Positions 10,469 through 17,642 of a stretch of DNA of 64,000 bases are shown here, piece after piece. Below the pieces are notes generated by a model, which had not been told where the DNA came from, made no database searches, and was given only the letters and a program-made list of their open reading frames with translations. This DNA comes from a bacterium (GTDB taxonomy: Bacteria; SZUA-79; Acidulodesulfobacterales; Acidulodesulfobacteraceae), in the NCBI GenBank assembly GCA_021800805.1, contig JAJYYR010000001.1:186001-250000 (forward strand). The letters run 5' to 3'. Position 1 is the stretch's first letter. Each line of letters opens with the position of its first letter. Made by a program: the position numbers and the translations under genes.

Positions 10469-10948
10469 ATGGGTAATTTTAATTTAATAGAGGGTGAGCT
10501 TAAAGCGGCAGGTTTTAGGTTCGGTATTGTTATATCCAGATTTAACGATTTTATTAATAGCAAACTGCTGGACGGGGCTTTGGATTACTTAAAAAGGACG
10601 GGAGCTAACGAGGATAACATATCCGTCGCGAGGGTTCCGGGGGCGTTTGAAATTCCTATGGCGGTGAAAATGCTGTTGGAAACAAAAAAATATGATGCCG
10701 TAATCTGTCTTGGAACGCTGATAAGAGGCGAAACTACCCATTTTGATTTGCTGTCGAATCAAGTAACAAAATTAATTTCAGAACTTTCGATACATTATAA
10801 TATTCCTGTGAGCTATGGAATTATAACGGCGGAATCTATCGAACAGGCGATATCGCGCGCCGGTACGAAAATGGGAAATAAGGGTTTCGATGCGGCAATG
10901 TCTGCCGTCGAAATGGCAAGCCTTTACGCAAAAATTAAGAAGAGTTGA
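10469..10948 (+). CDS. ribH: 6,7-dimethyl-8-ribityllumazine synthase
   Basis: Condenses the butanone phosphate with the pyrimidine to form the lumazine substrate of RibE. It has 159 residues, with FGIVISRFNDFI at the N-terminus, RVPGAFEIP and the GTLIRGETTHFD active-site loop. It is the last riboflavin gene, and nusB follows 13 bases downstream, the widespread ribH-nusB pairing. Confidence 0.96.
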   Translation: MGNFNLIEGELKAAGFRFGIVISRFNDFINSKLLDGALDYLKRTGANEDNISVARVPGAFEIPMAVKMLLETKKYDAVICLGTLIRGETTHFDLLSNQVTKLISELSIHYNIPVSYGIITAESIEQAISRAGTKMGNKGFDAAMSAVEMASLYAKIKKS

Positions 10949-10961
10949 GCTTTAATTATTT

Positions 10962-11429
10962 ATGACAAAAAGAAGAAAGGCGAGAGAACTTGCTTTACAG
11001 TTTTTATACGAAGAAGACGGAAACATAAGCAATTTAGACTATAAAATAAATTGTTTTTATAATGACTTTGCCTCAGAAAGTCTTATGCGGGACGGATTTA
11101 TAAAAACTAAAGAAGATTTAAACAGGAAAAAGGATATTTCTCAGATTTTTAATTTCTTTGCGGATATCGTACGGGGAACTTTAATAAATTTAGAAAAAAT
11201 CGACGGTCTTATCAAGGCGCTGGCTAAAAACTGGACTATTGAAAGAATGTCGAGAGTTGATAGGAATATTTTAAGGCTTTCTATTTACGAGATTTTATTT
11301 ATTCCCGAAACCCCCAAAAATGTCGTTATTAACGAAGCAATTGAGATAGCTAAAAAATTCGGAAACGACGAGTCGCCGGCTTTCATTAACGGTATCTTGG
11401 ATGCGGCGGTTAAGGTTAAAATAAGTTAA
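10962..11429 (+). CDS. nusB: Transcription antitermination protein NusB
   Basis: All-helical RNA-binding factor that works with NusE on boxA during rRNA antitermination. Recognised by the N-terminal KRRKARELALQFLY, the central MSRVDRNILRLSIYEIL and the C-terminal PAFINGILDAAVK. The 155-residue length is normal, with a short lysine-rich insertion near residues 40-55. Confidence 0.94.
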   Translation: MTKRRKARELALQFLYEEDGNISNLDYKINCFYNDFASESLMRDGFIKTKEDLNRKKDISQIFNFFADIVRGTLINLEKIDGLIKALAKNWTIERMSRVDRNILRLSIYEILFIPETPKNVVINEAIEIAKKFGNDESPAFINGILDAAVKVKIS

Positions 11430-11469
11430 TCGGCTGATAAAAACTTAAAATAACCAAAAAGAGGTAAAA

Positions 11470-11739
11470 ATGGAGATTAAATCGGGTTTGAATTACGGCG
11501 GTATCGTACTTGATATCAGGGGGCTTTGCTGAGGACCTCCGGTATGGGCGGTCGTCCATAAGCTTAAAACTTTAAAGCAGAATGACGTTTTAACGGTGGT
11601 TTCGGATAAAGAATCTTTGCTGAACGATATTCCCGCTTTATGTTCTCTTATGAATGTTCAATTACTAAACTCGGTCAATTTAAAGGATCTTTACATGTTT
11701 TTTATTAAAAATAAAAAATGGGAGCAGAATAAACTTTGA
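11470..11739 (+). CDS. TusA/SirA-like candidate selenoprotein (in-frame UGA)
   Basis: Reading through a UGA at 11530-11532 gives an 89-residue TusA-family protein. The ATG at 11470 has a GAGG Shine-Dalgarno at 11461-11464. The N-terminal part ends LDIRGLC, then UGA, then GPPV. In TusA proteins the motif is RGLxCPxPV, so UGA lies exactly where the catalytic cysteine belongs. Downstream of the UGA the frame keeps TusA features: LKTLKQNDVLTVVSD and the DIPALC helix. A SECIS-like hairpin follows the UGA by 10 bases. Its stop overlaps the TTG start of rph (TTGA), so it is embedded in a tight operon. Family role: sulfur (or selenium) carrier via a persulfide; the exact substrate here is unknown. 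The alternative, a nonsense mutation, is less likely because the motif position and hairpin both fit selenocysteine. Sec machinery genes are not in the window. Confidence 0.82.
11543..11560 (+). promoter_or_regulatory. SECIS-like hairpin after in-frame UGA
   Basis: Bases 11543-11549 (UAUGGGC) pair with 11554-11560 (GUCCAUA) as a 7-bp stem with one G-U pair, closing a GGUC loop at 11550-11553. The stem starts 10 bases and the loop 17 bases after the UGA, the spacing expected for bacterial SECIS elements read by SelB. The E. coli fdhF element also has GGU in its apical loop. Found by eye only; no folding energy was computed. Confidence 0.7.
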
Positions 11740-12461
11740 ATAGGAATAATAACAGAGCCGCAGATGAAATGAGAACCGTGAATATTATCCCCGGCTATAT
11801 GAAATATGCCGAAGGTTCGTGCTTGATAGAAGCCGGTGATACCAAAGTGATATGCACTGCGTCCGTCGATTATAAAGTGCCGCCGTTTTTAAAAGACAAA
11901 GGCGAAGGCTGGCTTACCGGTGAATATTCCATGCTTCCGAGGTCAGCCCAAAACAGGATACCGAGAGACTCCGCAAAAGGAAAAGTAAACGGAAGGGCTC
12001 AGGAAATACAGAGATTAATCGGCAGGTCGCTAAGGTCGGTGATCAATTTTTCCTATTTTCCGGGGATAACTTTATTGATAGACTGCGACGTTATTAGCGC
12101 CGACGGCGGGACGAGGACGGCTTCGATAACGGGGGCTTATGTTGCCGCCCATCTTGCATTCTCAAATCTGATAAAGCAGGGAAAAATCGAAAAAATGCCG
12201 TTTTACGATTCCGTTGCCGCGATAAGCATAGGCATAGTAAACGGCGAGATTTTATTAGACCTCGATTACTCCGAAGATTCGACTGCGGAATTGGATTTTA
12301 ATTTCGTTTTAACCGGCAGCGGCAACATAGTCGAAATTCAGGGATGTGCTGAAAAAACTCCGATAAAATTCGACGTTCTCGGAAAACTCTATGAACTTTC
12401 AAAAACTGCCGTTTCAAAGATTACCGTGATGCAAAAAAATGCAATATCATATTATCTATGA
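11736..12461 (+). CDS. rph: Ribonuclease PH
   Basis: Phosphorolytic 3'-5' exoribonuclease that trims tRNA 3' ends. The 241-residue protein has the RNase PH core: GDTKVICTASV near residues 31-41, GWLTGEYSMLPRS, the phosphate-binding GRAQEIQRLIGRSLR and DCDVISADGGTRTASITGA. The start is TTG at 11736, overlapping the stop of the TusA-like gene, suggesting translational coupling. The usual R-x-D-G-R N-terminus is altered to RNNNRAADEMR. Confidence 0.95.
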   Translation: MNRNNNRAADEMRTVNIIPGYMKYAEGSCLIEAGDTKVICTASVDYKVPPFLKDKGEGWLTGEYSMLPRSAQNRIPRDSAKGKVNGRAQEIQRLIGRSLRSVINFSYFPGITLLIDCDVISADGGTRTASITGAYVAAHLAFSNLIKQGKIEKMPFYDSVAAISIGIVNGEILLDLDYSEDSTAELDFNFVLTGSGNIVEIQGCAEKTPIKFDVLGKLYELSKTAVSKITVMQKNAISYYL

Positions 12462-12482
12462 TGCACTTCTATAATTTTTTTA

Positions 12483-12510
12483 TTGACAATTTTAAAATAA
12501 TCCGTATAAT
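12483..12510 (+). promoter_or_regulatory. Sigma70-like promoter of the riboswitch/Ehr operon
   Basis: Perfect -35 TTGACA at 12483-12488 and perfect -10 TATAAT at 12505-12510 with a 16-base spacer. The predicted start, near 12517, falls just in front of the fluoride riboswitch aptamer, which supports both calls. Confidence 0.85.
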
Positions 12511-12518
12511 TAATTTAA

Positions 12519-12600
12519 GGCTCAGGCAATGGGGTTTGCCTGAGTATAATCTTTAAAAATACCGCGCCTTTATTCATTAAAAGGCTGATGACTCCTACAT
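12519..12600 (+). promoter_or_regulatory. Fluoride riboswitch (crcB motif)
   Basis: P1 is a 9-bp stem, CTCAGGCAA (12521-12529) with TTGCCTGAG (12536-12544); its inner part with the AUGGGGUU loop matches the conserved crcB first hairpin. P2 is GCCTTT (12566-12571) with AAAGGC (12580-12585). It is followed directly by the diagnostic TGATGACTCCTAC (12586-12598). The loop GGGGU (12531-12535) can form the required pseudoknot with ACUCC (12591-12595, one G-U pair). Fluoride riboswitches normally switch genes on when fluoride is high. Here it leads into the Ehr-type membrane complex, with no fluoride exporter gene in view. There is no obvious terminator, so translational control is the likelier mode. 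Confidence 0.88.
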
Positions 12601-12682
12601 TACATAATATTATTTAGAACAGAGAGTATTTACTAATTTGTTGGAATTTTATTGTAATGCATACGGAGACTGAAAGCCTATA

Positions 12683-13642
12683 ATGAATGTCTATATAAAT
12701 TCAACCATATTTCAACTCTTTCAAGTTATTACTGTTCTCGTTTGTTCCCCGTTTATTGCCGGATTTATCGGCAAAATAGAAGAAATAATCGAGGGCAAAA
12801 CTGGACCTTCCGTTTTTCAGCCTTATTACGACCTTTATAAACTTTTCCATAAAGAAATTTTAATACCGAAGGATGCCTCGTTTGTATTTAAATCGGCGCC
12901 GTTCGTTTCTTTTGTTTCGATGATACTCATAACGCTTTTGATTCCGGTTTTGACTGCTTATCCGCTTCCGCTGGGATTTATGGGGGATATGCTCGGCGGA
13001 GCGTTTTTGTTTTCCCTTTCGTCGTTTTTTATAAATATTGCATCATTAGATTTAGGAACAAGCTACGGAGGATTAGGTTCTTCGCGCGCAACGCTTCTTG
13101 CCATTCTATCAGAACCCACCCTTATCTTAGTTTTTGTGGGCGTTGCTTTGATTGCAAAATCGACACTTCCATATGTTATGCTTCATACTATAACGTCATC
13201 CTTGCCGCTTTATTTCAGTTCGCCTCATTTTATGATAATCGTCGCTTTTTTTCTTTTATTTCTGGCGGATACGGATAGAAGACCGGTTAATGCGTCCACG
13301 CATGCCGAAATGAGTATGATAGAAGAAGCAAGAATTTTAGATTATTCCGGACCTTATTTGGCCTTATTAAAATGGTCGGGATATATGAAACAGTTTTTAC
13401 TTTTAGTGATTTTTTTGAATGTGCTGGTTTTTCCATGGGGGCTTGCGGTTAATCATAGTTCGTTTTCTCTTATAACCGCAATAATTAGTCTTATTCTAAA
13501 AATGCTTGTAATTGGAATAATTGCGGCAGCTATAGATACGGCTATTTCAAGATTAAGGTTTTTCAGGTATCAGGAATATTTCGGCGCCGCATTTGTTTTA
13601 AGCGTGCTTGCCATAATGACATTTCAATATAAAGGATTTTAA
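12683..13642 (+). CDS. Ehr/hydrogenase-4-like membrane subunit (HyfC/NuoH type)
   Basis: Integral-membrane quinone-site-type subunit homologous to HyfC/HycD and NuoH, which links the hydrophilic module to the antiporter-like subunits. The 319 residues contain about eight hydrophobic segments. The first cytosolic loop reads GKIEEIIEGKTGPSVFQPYYDLYKLFHKE, typical of group 4 hydrogenases, and the acidic loop DRRPVNASTHAEMSMIEEA lies near residues 205-220. The ATG overlaps the stop of an eight-codon leader ORF (TAATG). It is first in a six-gene operon behind a fluoride riboswitch. HyfC, EhrB-like or HycD-like naming cannot be separated by eye. Confidence 0.88.
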   Translation: MNVYINSTIFQLFQVITVLVCSPFIAGFIGKIEEIIEGKTGPSVFQPYYDLYKLFHKEILIPKDASFVFKSAPFVSFVSMILITLLIPVLTAYPLPLGFMGDMLGGAFLFSLSSFFINIASLDLGTSYGGLGSSRATLLAILSEPTLILVFVGVALIAKSTLPYVMLHTITSSLPLYFSSPHFMIIVAFFLLFLADTDRRPVNASTHAEMSMIEEARILDYSGPYLALLKWSGYMKQFLLLVIFLNVLVFPWGLAVNHSSFSLITAIISLILKMLVIGIIAAAIDTAISRLRFFRYQEYFGAAFVLSVLAIMTFQYKGF

Positions 13643-13662
13643 TTTAAAATGGTAAAATAAAA

Positions 13663-14337
13663 ATGCTCGGTTATTCAATGCCGCTTTATATTTACGTTAT
13701 AGAAGACCTTTTAGTTTCGCTTATTCTATTGTCGTCTTTCGTTATGCTGAGTTCGAAATGGATATCGTTTTATATACATGCGTACGGTTTCCAGTCGTTT
13801 CTGATATTTGTTTTAACGCTTATACTGGGAGTAGAAGCGAGAAACGTAGATTTGTATTTCGTTGCGTTTTTAACGCTTGCGGTAAGAACGGTATTCGTTC
13901 CTTATATTCTTTTAAAAATGATAAAAAAATTTAATATTAAAGAAGAAGTTAAATTGAGTTTAAAAATACCCTTTTCTATTATTTCAGGGGTTGTCTTGAC
14001 GGTTTTTGCCTATTTTTTGATATACAGGCTTATTTCTGCATTTTCGCCTAAGATAGTTGTCAATGCTTCGTCTATAGCTTTAAGTTTGATATTTGTAGGT
14101 TTTTTTATGATTATTTCGAGGTTTACCACGATAACGCATATTCTCGGACTTCTTGTAATAGAAAACGGAATATTTCTTTTGTCGGTCGTTGTAGTTCCGA
14201 CGCTTCCGATAATAGTAGAATTAGTAGTTTTGTTCGATATTCTCGTTACCGTTACGGCAATGCTTATTCTTTCGATGTTTATGAAGATGCAGACCGGTTC
14301 CTTTTCTACCGATATGTTAAACAGGTTAGTCGGGTAA
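13663..14337 (+). CDS. Ehr/hydrogenase-4-like membrane subunit (HyfE type)
   Basis: 224-residue protein with six to seven hydrophobic segments, resembling HyfE, the NuoK-like (MrpC-like) subunit fused to extra N-terminal helices. The C-terminal part (about residues 125-220) contains HILGLLVIENGIFLLSVVVV, matching the NuoK glutamate helix. It lies between HyfC-like and HyfF-like genes, the order seen in hyf and ehr clusters. Ion translocation is inferred from the family. Confidence 0.83.
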   Translation: MLGYSMPLYIYVIEDLLVSLILLSSFVMLSSKWISFYIHAYGFQSFLIFVLTLILGVEARNVDLYFVAFLTLAVRTVFVPYILLKMIKKFNIKEEVKLSLKIPFSIISGVVLTVFAYFLIYRLISAFSPKIVVNASSIALSLIFVGFFMIISRFTTITHILGLLVIENGIFLLSVVVVPTLPIIVELVVLFDILVTVTAMLILSMFMKMQTGSFSTDMLNRLVG

Positions 14338-14358
14338 AATTTAAGCAGGTAAGAATAT

Positions 14359-15849
14359 ATGAACTATATAAATATGAAAATTTTTATTAGTATATTTTTG
14401 ATAATTCCGCTTTTTGCGTCCTTAAGCTCTTTTATCGTAAAAAATAAAAGATACGACGAGTACGCCGGCTTTTTTTCTTCGTTTTTAAGCCTGACCGGCG
14501 CATTTTTTATTCTTTATTACGTTTTAAATTTTAAAACGATTTTTTTATTTAATAATTTTATAGCAATAGACAAGTTTTCCGCTTATTTAATCCTACTTGT
14601 AAGTATAGTATATTTCTTGTCTTCAATGTACGGAATTTCATATATGAGGCTTGCTATAAAAAATGAGAAAATGACGGATAAAGAATTTTTTAGGTATTAT
14701 CTTTTTGTTAATATTTTTGCTTTGACGATGCTGATTGCTCCTATGATTAACAATATGGCGATATATTTAATAGATATAGAGTTGACAACAATCGCAAGTT
14801 CTTTTTTAGTTATATCGGAGGTCACCGAAAAATCTATAGAAGCGGCATGGAAGTACATATTAGTCGTTTCTTCAGGAATTTCAATAGCGCTTTTAGGCAC
14901 TATATTATTTTATCTTTCGGGGAATATTCCCGAAAATTTACATGCCGTTTCTTCTTTGGATTGGACGACTATGCGTTTAAATGCCGGCTATCTTAATAAA
15001 GATATAGTGCGTTTTGCCTTTGTTTTAATAGTAATAGGATTAGGGACTAAAGTAGGTCTTGCTCCTATGCATACTTGGGTTCCGGATGCATATTCCGAGG
15101 CGCCGTCTCCAGTATCTGCGATGCTGTCGGCATCTTTAGAAAATGTTGCATTATATGGAATTATAAGGTATTTTAGCATTACAGGGGCAAATATAGGCTT
15201 TGGTTATCCCAAAACGATACTGATAATAACGGGGATATTTTCTATTTTTATAGGAGTTATGGGAATAATATACCAAAGAAGCACGAAAAGGCTTTTTGCC
15301 TATTCCAGTATAGAACATATGGGCATAATTTCTATAGGTTTCGGTTTAGGCGGGGTATTTGGCACATTCGGCGCTTTATTGCAGATGCTTGGGCATACCC
15401 TTGCTAAATCCGCGATGTTTTTCGGCGCCGGTAATTTTTTACATAAATTTAAGACTAAGAATATTAAAAAAATTAAAGGAGCTTATTATGTTATGCCTAG
15501 AACGGCTTTTTTATTTTCTTTCGGTTCTATTGCGTTGATGGGAGTTCCGCCGTCGATAATTTTTATAAGCGAATTTTCTATTATACTTCAGAGTTTAAAA
15601 AACGGTTATTACTGGATAACGATTTTTTTAGTCGGTTTTTTAATAGCGGCTTTCATAGCTCTGCTGTCAAAAACGGGTTCTATGATTTTTGGAAAAAAAG
15701 AAGATAATTTAATTGAAGATAAAGGCGATTTTTCGGCTTTATCCTATACACCGATGCTTTTACCCGTCGTTGCGTCTTTAATCATGGGATTTTACATTCC
15801 GACGCCTTTTTATAATTTATTAATTGGCATTGTCCATATAATAAAATAA
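14359..15849 (+). CDS. Ehr/hydrogenase-4-like antiporter subunit (HyfF/NuoN type)
   Basis: 496-residue polytopic protein of the NuoL/M/N-MrpA/D superfamily. The conserved proton-channel segments are present: a buried acidic residue in IDIELTTIASSFLVISEVTEKS (about residue 140-160) and the lysine helix KVGLAPMHTWVPDAYSEAPSPVSAML (about 230-255). The second lysine/histidine region is YSSIEHMGIISIGFG. Likely a proton- or sodium-translocating module of the membrane complex. Closely spaced with its neighbours. Confidence 0.87.
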   Translation: MNYINMKIFISIFLIIPLFASLSSFIVKNKRYDEYAGFFSSFLSLTGAFFILYYVLNFKTIFLFNNFIAIDKFSAYLILLVSIVYFLSSMYGISYMRLAIKNEKMTDKEFFRYYLFVNIFALTMLIAPMINNMAIYLIDIELTTIASSFLVISEVTEKSIEAAWKYILVVSSGISIALLGTILFYLSGNIPENLHAVSSLDWTTMRLNAGYLNKDIVRFAFVLIVIGLGTKVGLAPMHTWVPDAYSEAPSPVSAMLSASLENVALYGIIRYFSITGANIGFGYPKTILIITGIFSIFIGVMGIIYQRSTKRLFAYSSIEHMGIISIGFGLGGVFGTFGALLQMLGHTLAKSAMFFGAGNFLHKFKTKNIKKIKGAYYVMPRTAFLFSFGSIALMGVPPSIIFISEFSIILQSLKNGYYWITIFLVGFLIAAFIALLSKTGSMIFGKKEDNLIEDKGDFSALSYTPMLLPVVASLIMGFYIPTPFYNLLIGIVHIIK

Positions 15850-15855
15850 AATCTT

Positions 15856-17025
15856 ATGCCTCATAGTAAATATAAATTTTTGGGAGATTACGAGTTTGTT
15901 TGGGGCCCGGTAAGAAAGGGAACTTCCGAATCAATTTTATTTAATTTTCTGTCTTCCGGCGAAGAACTGCATAATTTAGAGATTACGGCTGGTTATAAAA
16001 AAAGAAATGCGAAAGCCGTTCTTTCTAAAAAAGAGAACTTATACGAACAAATAGCGGTAACGGAAAGAATATCGGGACTGCACGCTTTTGCCTCATCGCT
16101 TTCTTTTGTCTTAAGCGTAGAAGATTTTTTGGAGCTTTCTGATAAAATCGGTGACGATATTAAAATTTTGCGGATGTTTTTTGCCGAATTCGAAAGAATT
16201 AGAAACCATATAGAAAATTTATCTGAAATAGCCGAATCTACTTATATACAGGTTCCTTCAGCTCTATACGCATATTATGCCGAAATGCTGAAGCAGTTAT
16301 CCCATAAATTTTTAAATTCGCGTTATCTTATGGGAGTTAATGAAATAGGCGGAATAAGGAAAGATTTATCAAAGAGCGACATAGAAAATATCTTTAATTC
16401 CGTAAATTCAATCGTAGGAAAGGTTCAAGCCGTAATTAAAAAAAATATAGAAACTAAATCTCATATAGACAGGTTAAAAACGACCGGCAAGATAGACCTA
16501 AAGACGGCAAGGCGATTTTGCGCAAACGGCGTTGTCGCAAAAAGCATCGGTATTTCTAAAGATTTAAGAATGAATAATCCCTATCTTTTATACGGAGGAA
16601 TTAATTTAAAACCGGTTATATTAGAAGAAGGAGACGCTTTTTCGAGATATGTCGTCAGAATAGAAGAAATCGAACAGTCTTTAAATATTCTCGAGTACTG
16701 TTTAAGCGCTCTTAGAGAAAACGGATTCGACCATACCGCAAGTTTGCCTGAGAATGGATACGGGGGCAGACTTAAGTCTGCCCCCTTTATGTCAAATCTG
16801 TCCCATTCACGCAATCACGGCTTCGGGTATGCAGAATCTTCCGAAGGGGCAATTTTTTGCTACGTAAAGGACTTTGACGGAAATATTTTTAAAAAAATAA
16901 ATATAAAATATCCGTTTGAAAATAATTATAAATTATTTGCCTGCAGCACGAAAAATACTATGATGATGGATTTTAACATTAACGAAACGAGTTATAATTT
17001 TTCCGTTGCGGCTTTAGATAAATAA
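15856..17025 (+). CDS. Ehr-type large subunit without Ni-binding cysteines
   Basis: 389-residue homologue of HycE/HyfG and NuoCD large subunits. In [NiFe] hydrogenases the N-terminal ligand motif is RxCGxCxxxH; here residues 71-80 read RISGLHAFAS, so both cysteines are gone. The C-terminal DPCxxC motif is also absent: the tail reads FNINETSYNFSVAALDK. This matches the energy-converting hydrogenase-related (Ehr) class, which is not expected to bind nickel or make hydrogen. The catalytic partner (quinone, other donor) is unknown. A perfect 24-bp palindrome (16762-16785) codes for GGRLKSAP inside the protein. Confidence 0.85.
   Translation: MPHSKYKFLGDYEFVWGPVRKGTSESILFNFLSSGEELHNLEITAGYKKRNAKAVLSKKENLYEQIAVTERISGLHAFASSLSFVLSVEDFLELSDKIGDDIKILRMFFAEFERIRNHIENLSEIAESTYIQVPSALYAYYAEMLKQLSHKFLNSRYLMGVNEIGGIRKDLSKSDIENIFNSVNSIVGKVQAVIKKNIETKSHIDRLKTTGKIDLKTARRFCANGVVAKSIGISKDLRMNNPYLLYGGINLKPVILEEGDAFSRYVVRIEEIEQSLNILEYCLSALRENGFDHTASLPENGYGGRLKSAPFMSNLSHSRNHGFGYAESSEGAIFCYVKDFDGNIFKKINIKYPFENNYKLFACSTKNTMMMDFNINETSYNFSVAALDK
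16762..16785. repeat. Palindromic element 1, inside the Ehr large-subunit gene
   Basis: Perfect inverted repeat with 12-base arms (GGGGGCAGACTT and its complement), centred on TTAA, with TTTATGTC on its right. It stays in frame and adds GGRLKSAP to the protein. It shares the plan poly-G, GGA/AGA, TTTAA core, poly-C, CTTTA with two other elements in the next two genes. Confidence 0.8.
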
Positions 17026-17036
17026 GGAACATATAT

Positions 17037-17642
17037 ATGACTTTCTGGACATATAACGGGTTAAAATTTGGAATAAAATCGGTTAAATTTCCTAAAGAAA
17101 ACGATTTTTACGACGGTTTTACCTCCTCCAATTTAGATTTTAAAGCAGTGGTTCAAAATTATACGGTTAAGGAAAAAATATTTAAAAAATCGTTATTCGT
17201 GAAGCATATCGATACCGGTTCATGCGGGGCATGCGAATCGGAAATAAATGCTTTAAACAATCCATATTATAATATGCACAGGCTCGGTATATTTATTACG
17301 CCGAGTCCCAGGTTTGCCGACGTTCTGCTTGCAACCGGAACGTTTACCGAACGGATGTCAGAAATTTTTATAAACGTTTTAGACAATGTTCCTAAACCGA
17401 GATTTATCGTTTTGGCGGGTTCATGTGCCTTTTCCGGCGGGGTTTTCGGGACGGGGGAAGACAATGAAATAAGGACAAATTCAAGCGAAAAGAGGGCGGA
17501 TTTAAGTCTACCCTTTTTGGAGGAGCGTTTGCCGATATCTTTTTTACAAAACGAAAACGTAATTGCCCTGACGCAATGCCCGCCTAACCCATTTGAAATA
17601 CTTAACGTTTTACTGTTGATAAAAAAAGGCGGTTTAAAATGA
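17037..17642 (+). CDS. Ehr-type small Fe-S subunit (HyfI/NuoB type)
   Basis: 201-residue homologue of HycG/HyfI and NuoB carrying one [4Fe-4S] cluster. All four ligand cysteines are present: GSCGAC (about residues 62-65), GSCAFSGG (about 128) and QCPPNP (about 184). So the electron-transfer cluster survives although the partner large subunit has lost its nickel site. The N-terminal 55 residues are an extension before the NuoB core. A degenerate palindrome lies at 17491-17516, encoding RADLSLPF. The stop overlaps the next start (ATGA). Confidence 0.86.
   Translation: MTFWTYNGLKFGIKSVKFPKENDFYDGFTSSNLDFKAVVQNYTVKEKIFKKSLFVKHIDTGSCGACESEINALNNPYYNMHRLGIFITPSPRFADVLLATGTFTERMSEIFINVLDNVPKPRFIVLAGSCAFSGGVFGTGEDNEIRTNSSEKRADLSLPFLEERLPISFLQNENVIALTQCPPNPFEILNVLLLIKKGGLK
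17491..17516. repeat. Palindromic element 2 (degenerate), inside the Ehr small-subunit gene
   Basis: Imperfect inverted repeat around a TTTAA core: AGGGCGGATTT pairs with AAGTCTACCCT, with one mismatch and two G-T pairs. It resembles elements 1 and 3 but is shorter and diverged. Its phase relative to the reading frame differs from element 1: here the centre is inside a codon, in element 1 between codons. It encodes RADLSLPF. Confidence 0.6.

Noticed and set aside
11470..11532. 20-codon ORF ending at the UGA, or a simple nonsense pseudogene
   Set aside because: TusA conservation continues in frame after the UGA, the UGA sits on the catalytic cysteine, and a SECIS-like hairpin follows; selenocysteine explains all three.
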